Positions 39,601 to 52,415 of a DNA stretch of 64,000 nucleotides are shown in pieces. Made by a program: the position numbers and the translations under genes. This DNA comes from Macquaria australasica (taxonomy: Eukaryota; Chordata; Actinopteri; Centrarchiformes; Percichthyidae): the NCBI GenBank assembly GCA_005408345.1, contig SEMN01000224.1, forward strand, positions 440,501 through 504,500, in the 5' to 3' direction. Under the pieces are notes generated by a model. The model saw only the letters and a program-made list of their open reading frames with translations, was not told the origin of the DNA and searched no databases. Each line of letters starts with the position of its first letter. The stretch's first letter is position 1.

Positions 39601-42600
39601 ACCCACAAGTTTTAAAGGGTCTCTCTCTCTCTCTCTGTATCTGTCTTGGTCTGTCTCTGCCTCCCGTAGCATTTGTGTGTGGGTATGCATGTGTGTATGT
39701 ACTATAGAAGTGGTATTAAAGGTCCACGGGGAAGCATTATCTGTTTTAGCTATCAACAATCTGATGCTAACCTCTCTCTGCCTCTGTCCCTTGTCTGTGC
39801 ACCTCTCTCTCTCTGCCCCCCCCCCCACTCTGTCTCTCTCAATCTATCCAGCTCTATGTGGCGGGGATGTTAGAGGTCCCTGGGGAACCATCCTTAGTCC
39901 CGGCTATCCAGACAGCTACCCTTCATCTCTCAACTGTACCTGGACTGTTGAAGTCAGCCACGGGAAAGGCAAGAGACACACACAGATTCACACTCCTTAA
40001 TAGAGAGAGACAAAGTGAGAGACAGTAGCAAGTAACACACAGAGTAGTGCAGCTACTGCTATACTATAACCACAAACTTGCATTACATTTGATTCTTAGT
40101 GTTTTTTATAGTTTATAGCATGTCAGAGGGGCATATTTACATTCATATTCATATCTGTGGCTGTAGTCTGTGCATGTGTGGAGAGAAGTTGGTTAAAAAC
40201 TCAAGTCATGTTTTATGTATTTTGTAACCTGTCATGATGCTATCAATGCAGAATTTGTGTCTGCTGTAATCACACTGTAAAATGATGTATGCTTATTATA
40301 ATTGTGGGTATATTGATGAGCTGAGAATAAAACAAATTTCTAAATATATATACTTGTTTGTGTGTGTGTGTCTCTTAACAGGAGTCCAGTTTCAGTTCAG
40401 TTCTTTTCATCTGGAAGACCAACATGACTACCTCTTGGTTACTGAGAACGGGAGTTTCCTGCAACCACTGGCTCGCCTGACCGGCAACGAGTTGCCTAGC
40501 AACATCAATGCTGGTCTCTATGGCAACTTCAAAGCCCAGCTTCGATTCATCTCTGACTTTTCCATTTCATACGAGGGCTTCAACATAACTTTCTCTGGTA
40601 ATTTACTTGACTATCGTTATATTGTACTAATATACTCCAACAAGGTCAGTTTACCTTGAATTTAGTCAATCCAAGAAGTCGATTTTTCTCTTACTTCTCA
40701 TACTGGAACAATTAAGATTAATACTGTAGGCTGCAGAAACTTGGAAATCCAAACCAGACTGAATGTGAAACAGTGAAGTGGTAACATCTAGTATCAATTT
40801 TGCATAAAAAATGTTAAGCAGGACCTTTACCAGAATCAGCCTAGAGAGTCATGGAGGGAGGATCCATGACACCACAGTAAAATAAAGGCTTCTCTTTAAA
40901 GAGAAGAGAGCAGAGCAACATTTCTACCAGAATAAAGACAATTACAGCCTCTTAAAATGTATTGTGGTAAATAATCAGTGTGAGCTTTACATCAAGTAGT
41001 ATAGTTACTAAAGAAATGTAGTTAAGTTTATTTATATAGTACCTTATCACAGGGTGCTTCAAAATAATAAAAGTAGACAAAATACATAAATAGACACCAT
41101 ATAAGTGTAGGACGCTAAACAGAGGCAGATTGAAAGAGGTGAGTCTTGAGCTGCTTTTTAAAGGTGTCCACAGCGTCCACAGGACTTACAGTCTGACAGG
41201 CCACACCCACTAAAGCACAGTCTTCTGTAGTTTAAAGCATGAAGTGAGGTACAACCGACAAGGCCTGATCAGAGTCTCAGTGACCTTCTGGTGATATAAG
41301 GCTGAAGTAGCTCACTAATGCGGGTGCTTGCCTGACCTTGTAGAACTCTAAAATGATCAAAAGGATCTTGAAATGGATCATCCAACAGATGATGAAAGAG
41401 ACACACATTTTTCCTTCACCTTAGGCACAAGGCTGACTGGGGCATACTATGAACAGTTTTATAAGGATTAAATGCTCTGAGATTATTTCCCATCCAATTC
41501 TTGACTGAGGTTAGGCAAGTATAAAAAAATAAAGTCTTGATGATTGAATTAGATGTTTAATTTGATCTGCATAATTGTGGTACAATATACCTTTAGAGTA
41601 ACTGGATCCAGTCTTAGAATCTTACTTGGACTGCCAACTAGTGGTGACAGCATGTCTTTTTCACAATCTGTGCAGCGCTGACTCACCGTTGCACTATAGT
41701 ATACCATGCTGCATTACAGCTGGGTGGGGTCACAAAACAGAGTGCACCTGACCACATCACCCAGCTGTGATGTTGGTTGTAGTCAGTATACCTTTCAACC
41801 CGTAGAGGCTAGTGCAGCTATGTTTTTCCTCCTTTGAAAACATAGTGTGGAGAAACTCTTCAAAACTACAAATGGTCTTCACGATGGGAAGCATATACAA
41901 TGTAAACAAAATGGGACCCAAAACAGAGTCTTGGGTCTACCACGAGTCAGAGTCACATGGGGTCTGCAGGGCTGACCCACAGATACCCACCCATTGCCTA
42001 AATAAGTCAGCTTATACGTCAGTCAGCATACAGTGATCAACAGTGTCAAAAGCTGCACTGATCCAGCAAATCCAAGCTCCTGCATCACCCTGCATCAAGA
42101 TATCATTGGAGATTTTGACAAGAGCTGTTTCAGTGGGGTGCAACCGACAGCAGCTATGACTAAAAATTGTCATGAATGCTATGCACATCCAAGCTTCCTG
42201 GCAGCAACTTTTTCTAAAATGTTAGCTTTAAATGGCAGTTTAGAAATAGGCCAATAGTTTGTGGTATCAATACTGCTTTACAGGGAGTCCTGGATACATT
42301 TTGTTGACTTCACAGAAATTTGTCTTGTGTCCTCTTGTCCCACAATGTAAGCCTCCCAGAACAAAACTGTTACTCTGTCCAAACTGATATATTTCACCAC
42401 TGGCCTCGAGGACTCGAGAATAGCTCAAGAATAAAAGCTTAACAGGGAAGAGAGGTTACACAACATTAAACTGAATGTAATCTACCATTAAACAACACAA
42501 GAAGAAGAAAAAATAGATGGAGATTAACTCCTCATAATCTCAATGGCGACGTTCTGAGAATGTGTACAAATCACAAGTGAAGTCCCAATCCATAGTCGTG

Positions 42601-45600
42601 TTACTTCACCACCACCCTCATCCAAAATTAAGGAAAGGGTTAAGGGACAGAATTAAGACAAAGTCCAAGGCTACATCTGCCCCTCACAAATCAAGATCCT
42701 TTGCCTAACGCTCTCTCGTTGACTCTGCAATAATGGAGCACTTGAATCTGAGTCTCCGCTGAGGGACGTCTTGCCGCTTCCCAGATGGCATAAGCTGATA
42801 CTCAGAATGTAACACATGGGACGTGTCACCAGAGATGTGACTTGCCAATCTCAACATGCTCAACAGGCTGTGTCATCCTGCTGCACACTCTGAAATACAC
42901 ATCACATCATCAGTCTTAGCCCACAGAAAATAGATCTCCTGCTAAACACGAAATCAGCAAGTGCGTTTCAGGACAGAGTGGAGTCAACTCAGACTCACAA
43001 CTTTTGTACTAATTGCAACAATTGTACATAAATAATCATGCAAAGATTATATTTTAATGGGTTTTCAAGAGTTTATATTACAAGAGTTATTGCATTATTG
43101 AAAAGGGTTTCTTCACACAAAGAGAGAGAGACCATTGTCGTGAGGTGTTTGCATGTTTCATTTAACATTTAATGGTTATGTTGTTGGTTTTATTTGAGAT
43201 ATCAGGGTTGATTTTCCTGGAGTTTGAGAGGGATGGGTATTGATTTGTTGATTTAACACCATTAGTAGAGGACACTCTAATTTACACTCTAATCTCATCA
43301 CCCCTCACTTACTCGTATGGCACTTAGGCAACACTCAGCAAATTGAGTATGGCTCAGAAAATCACAAATAAAGTACACATTTAAAAATATATTTTGAAGC
43401 ACTGATATAGTCCAACACTAGTTATTATATAATAATACTGTATGTACAAGATAGATCAGCATATATAGTTTTATTTCCTGGCCCTGGTTTTTAGCCTGAA
43501 GCGTAGAAAGGGACGATTTCTGAGTGCTGACTCATTGTGGTGTAGTTTTAATGTTTATTAATGTATGTGTTATATATTCAGTGTCAGTCTATTTTCTCTG
43601 CAGAATATACACTGGAGCCATGTGAAGACCCTGGCATGCCTCGGTTCGGTAGGAGAAACGGCTACAGCTTTGGCATTGGAGACACTTTGTCTTTTTCCTG
43701 CAATATGGGATACCGCCTAGAGGGGGCCCCAGAGGTAATCTGTCTGGGAGGAGGGCGGAGAATGTGGAGCTCTCCTCTACCAAGATGTGTTGGTATGTGG
43801 TAATATTACTACTGATTTTATTTCCTGTTTTTGTGGTAAAATTATACATTTGCCGAGGTTTGTGGCTGATTAGCTGCCAAGCAAAGTTTTTAAAGACGTG
43901 AAGACATTTGATATTTGGAATTACAGTCAGTTTTTTTGTCACCAAGCACTATCAGTTGCAAGTGGTTCACATGTAGCATTTACCGTATGTAAAGTGCACC
44001 TGTTCAAAGCAATACCAAGCCATGTTTATGTTTAATCTTACAAAATGTCTTACTAGCAATGACTGAAACTCTTAGAAAACTAGTGATTAGTTTGTCTTCC
44101 ATTATCATCATTACATTGAAAACACTGTATATTACCTTCTCAATTATTTCCTGTTTCACAAACAAAGACAAATAAGATTTGAATTATGTAATGTTACATA
44201 ATCAGATGCTGGTTCAGGACCTGCAGTAACCAGAAAACGTGTTAAACTGCTTTGCTGCGGATGTCTTGAGGTTCTTTGCAAACACAGAAACATTTGCTCA
44301 CATTGTGACATTCAAAAAGACCCAGATAAAAGTTCTGAATGCTTATCCTTTTATAAACCTGGGCAGCTTCAGTTTAAAAGCTAGCAGACACACAAGGCCT
44401 ACTTTGTTTGCCTTTACAAGCTAGTGATGGAGACGGCACAACACAAAGGTAAAGGAAGAGACTGAAAGAGAAAAACAAAAAAGGAGCAAGTCTGGTGTTT
44501 CTACTTTCACCTTGGAAGTACATTTTCAAGTTGAATGTACCTCTGTCCTTGATTGCACTAAGATTATTTTTTCACAGGTTTATTAAAAACAGTGAACGAA
44601 AATGATTCTAAACTGAATAGACGTTCCACAGACAGCTAAATTTCAGCTACTGGAGGCACAGTAAATGTTGGTGATATTTCTTCGAGGTGAGTCACCAGTG
44701 GGCAGAGAGTTTTGGCTTGTTCACAATCCTGTATCAGCCTTTATAATTCTGAGTTTTACAATCAAGGACATTGTCAGCAATATGACTCTGAATTTTGTAT
44801 TTAACACTGGAACATTTTAGGATTTATCATGTTCTTGGATGCTTTTTAAAACTTGTTGAGTAAACTGAAGTGGAAATGATAGTTCCACACAGAATAACAC
44901 CTTGATATGTGCCTCACATATTAATATACTGCACATGATAAATGAGCTATATGAAAAAAGAGCTTAAGGACAAGAAAATACCAAAGCAGGGTTTAGTTGT
45001 TTTGACCAGGCGTTATCTTAAACATTTCCATCCTGTAACTTGAGTGAGAAATTTACATTTACTCTGAAAACATGATCAGATGCTCAGATGAGGCAGAACA
45101 AAGTACGGCTTTTGTTATGTTCCAGTGTACGACCGAATGTACAGTATGAACTCTAATCCATAATGATGTAACTCAAGCGGTCTGCCATCTATAGTGCAGT
45201 GTTCCAAGCAGCAAAGAAAAACATGCATGTAGAGACAACATGAAGTAAAATTTAGATACTGCGTGAATGCATACAAATTGGAGAATGATGAACTACTCTA
45301 TGAGCCAGTCACTCAAGGAACAAATTGCAGTGCAGACATATCCATTGGAGTTAAAAAGGTTTTACCTTGGGTGGAAAATGTGTGTATGCCCTGAGTTGTA
45401 TCACTAATTAATGTACAGAGGCACAAGAAAAAAGAAAAGCACCTAGAGGGAAAATAAGTGAAATAATAGAGTTCTCAAAAGGTTTTGAAAACATGAAATG
45501 ACATAAATATGGACTGTCACACACACATACATACACTCCACTCATGAGTCAATAGGTCTTATAGAAACATCTGTAACTGTCAGGTTGAGAACACTTATGC

Positions 45601-48600
45601 TGGGACTCACATATACTGCGAAAAACACACTAGTGGCCAAGTTCGTGCTAATGAACCAAGATGAAAGTAACCATAATGACAACAAAGGGAGAGAAAATGG
45701 TGTCGAGAGTCATGGGTTTCAATCTCGGCGCTGTTTGCCTACTCTCCCTGCGTTTGTGTTGGGTTTCTGTGGGTGTATAAGCAGTACTCCAGTCATTGTC
45801 CTTGACCAAGACACCGGCCTTACAATTGTTCCCTGGGCACCACAGAAGGGCTTATCTACTGTCTCTGAATAGTTAGAATAAGTCTTATGCAGAACATGAA
45901 TTTACTCACAGGGATCAATACCATGTACTCAAAACTTCAGCTTCTGTGTAAGCTAAGAAATGTGTAAAATGAGATTTGATTTGGGTGCAGATGTAGAATC
46001 AATAGAGGGCAATAATAAAAGCAAAAGACAGCACTGAATGTTTCTGCGCTCCTTCACAGGGTTGTTTTCGGCAACACCATGAGAAGCGTGGGACTATATG
46101 AGTGCAGAAAGACAGACATTACCATCCAGTTTTAATAAAAGAGCAGATACAGTATATAACTTTTTTTTAATTTTAGGTTGCTGGTGCGAACATTTTACAC
46201 ACAGATTTTATTTTCAGCTTTTCGTGATGTTTGCAGTGCCAGTGTTTACGTCTTTGGCTCTTTGTCATCAACGTGCAAAGACTGATAGTGCAAAGAGGTG
46301 GGAGTGGTGTTGCATGCCGGTGTTCTATGGTGTAGTGCGGTTTGCTATATTTAGTTCCTGTGTGTTGTGTTGCATTGCTGCATCATGCGGTGTGATCACA
46401 AAGGAGGAGTGAAGAAGAGAGGAAAGGGATGATTAGAATTTTCTAACATCTTAGCTATGTAAACTTTTGCTTGTTTGGTTGCTTTTTTCTTTGCAAGTGG
46501 AGTACTCTAATCATGTAAAGATACATGAAGCCAAAAGTGTGTTTCTTTTTTATATTATTATTATTTTTATTATATAAGATATGTACTTTTCTTTGGTAGC
46601 CTGGGGTTGTGGTTTTACATGAGGAGAGTTGGAGAGGTACAAATGAGGTGTTGTTGTTTTTTTAGATAATCAAATGTGCCTTTGGCTTGTTTTAATTCAA
46701 TTATTTCTGGACATTATCTTCTATTTAGCACTTTTGTTAAGGTAAAGGAAACAGAAGTAGGAGGGAAAAGAGAAAAGAGTAACAGGAAAAAAAGAGGGAG
46801 AGGAGTAGAGGAACTCAGGAGAAGCGGAAGAGGAAGGTTGATTGAAGTAGAAGAGGGTAAAGGAGGCACTATTCATAGAGAGGGAGACAGAGAGAAAGAG
46901 CAAGAGTGAGGGAGTTAAGGAGGAAAGAGGGAGAGGGTGGAAAGGTAATTTTCTAAATGGAAACTGTAGCAGTGTGATTTATTGACGATATGACAGCTGT
47001 AATATGACTATTACACCAGTAGAGACACAGAGAGGGGGAGAGAGGAAAGGGACATATATACTGTAGATAGTGGGCACATGTGAGAAGTGCAGAGAGCAGG
47101 TATCTTTAGGTAAATTAGTTTCTGAATTTTACTACCTGCCCATTCTCCTCAACTGAAGTAGATGGGCAACAATACAGCTGTTTAAAAGGGTTATTAAATT
47201 ACACGCACACATACACACAAGCACACATTAGAAGTATTCATCCATTTATAGCGAAAAAATAAGGAATCATCATCTTCTTTAAGATAAAAAAAATCGATTC
47301 ACTCTAAGGACAGCCGGTATTCTCTAACTGCTCGTACTATGGACTAAAACTTTTATACTGTAGGACTGAGGAGTTTTTAAGAAGGGAAAAAAAAAGCCAC
47401 ATCATTTTAAAACTCTTAACAATCAAACCATCTATATACATCTTTTGTAATTCTCTTCTCTCTGTATTTGTCATCAGCGGAATGCGGCTCTTCAGTTATT
47501 AACAATGAAGGGATCCTTCTCTCTCCAAACTATCCGATGAACTATGACAACAACCACGAGTGCATCTACAGCATCCAGGTAACAAATCTGTACATCCTAA
47601 TAGAGAGTAATAGAGACTCTACATTTTCATGCTGGCACAAGTGTAAAAATCATTATGAAAATTAGTGGAAGTTAATAACTGTCTTCCAGTGTTTGTGAGT
47701 GCATGTTGTCTACTTTGTTTGTTAAATGTAATTTGGATTTTATGTTTACTTTAGGTGCAGGCTGGGAAGGGCATCAACATCTCTGCTAGAACCTTTCATC
47801 TTGCCCAAGGGGATATACTCAAGGTAAACACACTTACACACACACACACACATTTGGTGATTCCGTTGTCATTCTTCTTGCCCGACATCCGTGTCTAAAA
47901 CTCATTAGTGATGATAAAAAAAATACTCAAGTCATGCCTTTTAAAAACTGTTATTCCAGATTTATGATGGTAAAGACAACACTGCCCATGTCCTTGGTGC
48001 ATTCACGGGATCGTCTATGTTGGGCCTGACGCTGATCTCCACTTCAAACCATCTCTGGCTGGAATTTTACAGTGATGCGGAAAGTACAGGGGAAGGGTTC
48101 AAACTGGTCTACTCGAGTAAGTGCGTGCAGCTAAGCAGTATAAACCTATACATGCACACAACCTAACCTAGCCAAAACCTAAATGTGTGTGGTTGAGTTC
48201 TATTCTGACCGAGAATAAACTGTATGACATAAAAGAAACAACTTTACCCTGATATATAACTCTAGTATTGAATTTCAAACTGGTGTGTAAACTTGTAAAT
48301 GTAACAAGAGGCTTCAAGTATACAAAAAAAGTCTGCATTGTTTACATACATATAGCTTGCATGTTTACAGGATTAGCATTAGCAACTGCAACACAAACAC
48401 AAACACATGCTGGGATTGGTTAGTTGGACTCTTCAGGTAGTTTGTTAATTGTGCCCTCGGTTGTACAGAAGGCATCATTGGTGGTAGAGGCATTGGCAAG
48501 TTGATTGTAAGTATTTTGGGGGATTACAGTACATTACATCTTAACTAGGACCTGCTACAAGTGTACTGGACAATGAGTGGACAATGGCAGCACAAGGGAA

Positions 48601-51600
48601 TGATGCTAGTCAGTATGGTCATCAATTCGGCAATTTAATGCCACGTGACAGCTGTATTAATTCCTGACAAATGTAACATACTTGCTGAATCAATTTAACT
48701 CTAAAAGGTTCTCATTTGTGAAACCATCACAAAACTGATGGTAAATTCCACTGCTGAGATGATCACAAGAAAGTTGTCACGTTTGATTAACAAAGCTTTC
48801 AGAGAGCTCTGATTTCAGCGTAGGATGGGGTGTTAAAGGTGTGTTCTGATGTTCACCAAAGCACACCCACGTTTAGCAGTGCTCCCTTAGATGCATAGCT
48901 GGAATTAGAAAATCTAATTGTTTAAATGGAGTCATGCAGGATGATTTGCATAGCACTTTAAAGTTGTATTGTGTCTCTGCTCTCTCATACTGATGCAAAT
49001 AGTTTGCCATACAAACAAAAGACATTGGCTTATAGACCTCTACAGCAGCCTTTTTGGTTTGCTGTAATAAAGAACTACTGTATGCCTCACTATGTTTATA
49101 GTTAAGTTTGATGTGAAGGCTGGAATTCAACAAAACTCATAGGTGTGGTTCAATGAATAATGCATGATGGAGTTTGTTCTTATGCATGTCTAACATACAG
49201 ACAACAATTTCAGATGGGCAACCATTCACACTAGACGTCAGGTTGATGGCAGATGTGTTCAGATTGCCAAGTGGTAAAAGTACAGCTTTGCAAATGGCCA
49301 TTTTTTAAGGATTTAGACATGCACCTACTGCAGGCAGCCAGGAGATAACTCAAATCCTGGTGCACCTCGTCTTCCAGGTAATACCGTAGATCAAATCCTG
49401 GTTAAGGTCTTATAAGGATAAGCTATTTATATACCTCTTCATATCCCGCTCTCCAAAATTGTGCACATGAATAAACAGAATATTCTGAATATTACCATGG
49501 AAACTGAGGTTAGACAGACTGTGAAAAACAACTTTAAATTGGATAAGGTGTATACATGCTCCAGTATCGCTCCTAATATTGGTATGTCTCATGTATCTTT
49601 TCCTGTTTTTTTATTAAATCTGGAGTGGGCTTAACAGGATGTGTTATCTCAGCAAGCTCATAAACAGAATACTTGAGTGTGCCAGATATTAAGGGAATAT
49701 TGCTGTGCATCTAAACAACACTAATTCTGTTTTCTCTAGTGGGTCTTAGATGTCCCATTGCCAGTGTTTTAACACACCGTAAAGACGTTTCTCTATCTTT
49801 TTCTCTCTCTAGGTTTTGAGTTGTCTCATTGTGAGGACCCAGGCGTGCCTCAGTTCGGCTTCAAGGTCAATGACCAGGGCCATTTCTCTGGGAGCAGCAT
49901 CACATACAGATGTGAGCCTGGATACACTCTGCATGGGGCTACCACGCTGAAGTGTATGACAGGCGAAAGGAGAGCCTGGGATAACCCTCTGCCTTCCTGT
50001 ATTGGTATGTCTGCTATATGAAGCCTCAACACTTTGAAAAGAGGTTCATTGAAAAGACACACACAGATGTATACAGACACACAAAGATATGTACACGCAC
50101 AATTATGACTTGAACCTTGAATAACTCTTTAATAAGCTTGAGAGGGAAAGGTGAGGAGGGTTCATTGTTGTCTTGGCTTTCACTGGTATTGCTGCATTTT
50201 TTTGCTGTGCGATTTACCTGGTTAATGTATTTTTTGAATAGCTGCCCAAGGCCTGTCAAAGGTATTGGTATCATTTTAAAACTGAGCTTTTTTTTCACAT
50301 TTGCACATGGTAAAAATCAAGAGCAGGATAGATTCAGTGAATAAACATCAACATAATTAGACCCCTCCTGTCTTTTGAGTGTTTTTCTTTCAAAATCGAT
50401 TATGGCATCAAGCTGTTCTCAAGCTGGAATATCTAATTCACCCAAGACTCAGCTGGTGCACATACACCTTTTAAGTAGCAGGAAGCATTACTGCTAAGTT
50501 TTGCTCTGCAATCCAGTACAGAGACACTTACTGCTTTATGCAAAGTCTCTGCTTACAGGACATCCATTCAATAAACTGGAAAGAAAGCAGGTGGAGGCCA
50601 ATTTCTTGTGGAATTGCCTTCTTGATTTTCTCATGAGATCACACAGCGGTAGTTTTAAAGTCTCGATGAAAAGCCTATTTATTCAGGAGAGTTTACCACC
50701 TGGACTCCCTCTGCCCAATTGATCCATTTCCTTTCCTGCGGCGGGTGATTTGCTCTTTGTTCCTGGAGACTGCCCTCTTGGTCCCCCAATGCTCTGGTTT
50801 GTACTCAAACATGCCCACACACATGTACAAACACACACAGATCAAACCTCTTTTTTATTATATTTGTTTCCCTGCTTGTTTTAAACCTCTATTTATGTCA
50901 TTCTTACTCTATAAAGGGCTAAGTGACAAACCTGTTTGTTTGAATTGTTTCTTAAACACATTTTTATCGACTTGATTTTGCCTCCGACTGCTGTATCAAA
51001 TCACAGGCCATATTAGGGAAACGATCAAACCTACTGGGAAGCTACTCCCATTTGAGTATTGACGTATTTCTAAATATTCCATTATAACATCATTGCCTTT
51101 TTAATTCATTTTTCAGAGCTTCGAATTGATGGGAAAATACAAACCACAGCTCTGACTATTGATGTCAACAAGTCAATAATGGTCTTTTACTGGCTATGCA
51201 ACATCAGGGCTCCAGAGCTCACACACATGCATACTGTAAACACAAGCTCACACGTTCATCAGTATGTTGTTATTGTGCCTAAAATGCTTTGATTTGAATA
51301 GTATTTGAAGCATATTTGGAAACATTTTCAGTCCTTCCCAGTAGGTATTTGGTTGAATGATTACATTTCCTAATTAAACCCAAACAAATGCTAAGCCTAT
51401 ACAGAGTGACACACAAAATGGCTGCTGCAGCTGTGCCCCAGATGGGAGCTATAAGCATAACAGCAAGCCCAGTGTTTTTAAAGACCTTTCTTCCTTCATC
51501 GCTGCCTCGGAACTTTCTGATTTTTGATTCAGCTTAATAAGTCTCTCTCCTTCTCACTATCAATAATGAAAGACTCATAAAACCACAGGCTGATATTCTC

Positions 51601-52376
51601 TGACTTTATATTTTAGCAGTGACACGCCGTGACCTCAGCTAACCTCCAGTCTTAATATTATATTGCTTCTTATTATTACTCGTAGTGTTTCCTTCTTTAC
51701 CCCCCTTTGGTTGTCTCCTTTTTCTCTCTCTTTTGCCTCTTCTCCTCTCTTTTTCTTCTCCGTCCCAACTCTTAATATTGCTCCTATTACTCGAGATAAT
51801 ATATTCCATTTACGAAGGGAGGGGAGCCTAAGGGAGGAGGAACATGGGGAGGGAGGGAAAGCAGAGAGTGGATGAAGATTGTGAAAATATATAACAGAGA
51901 GAGACAAAGAGAGAAGGGGGAATTATTTTTTGTTATATAATGTGTGGTGGTTTCTTTAGGGATGAATGCAGGATCAGCACTTTGTCTCTTCTTCTTCCTC
52001 TTCTTTTCTCTTTTCTCTCTGTGCGCAAGAAAGACAGAGGGACACACAGGAAGAGAGTTAGCTTCTTTCTTAATCCTTTTGTCTCCGTGGTGATCGTTTA
52101 ATCACTGCTCAGTGGCCACTGAGGTGCACCTAGTGGATCCTTTTGCCTTGATAAACAATTGGCACGGACAGATAACTGGTTGACTTGTCATATCTCACAT
52201 ACACACAATGTTACACACATACAAACTGATCAATTCCCCATTTGTTTGGTTGAATTGATGGTATTTGAAACGTTGTCATAATTGTGCTAATCAGACAGAC
52301 AGAGATACAGTATAGTACAGGGACATTTGTGTGGGTTTGTATGTTGGTACTTATTAACAGTCTTTAATGTCTCCTC

Positions 52377-52415
<39 letters not shown>

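Larger units (their letters stand above)
35471..39851 (+). other. Intron 9 (phase 1, 4381 bp)
   Basis: Canonical GTAAAT...ATCCAG. Contains (CA)n at 36226-36253, (TC)18 at 36601-36636, TG-rich patches near 36350-36430 and 37550-37610, a purine-rich patch near 37325-37450, and a run of 11 C at 39816-39826 inside the pyrimidine tract of exon 10. No gene supported. Confidence 0.8.
43793..47477 (+). other. Intron 12 (phase 1, 3685 bp)
   Basis: Canonical GTATGT...CATCAG. Holds a tRNA-related repeat in reverse orientation (45697-45850) and a 200-base purine tract (46738-46948). Otherwise AT-rich without features I can support. Confidence 0.8.

Noticed and set aside
46098..46412. Open frame of 104 codons rich in Cys and Phe
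   Set aside because: No domain match, no splice context; treated as chance.
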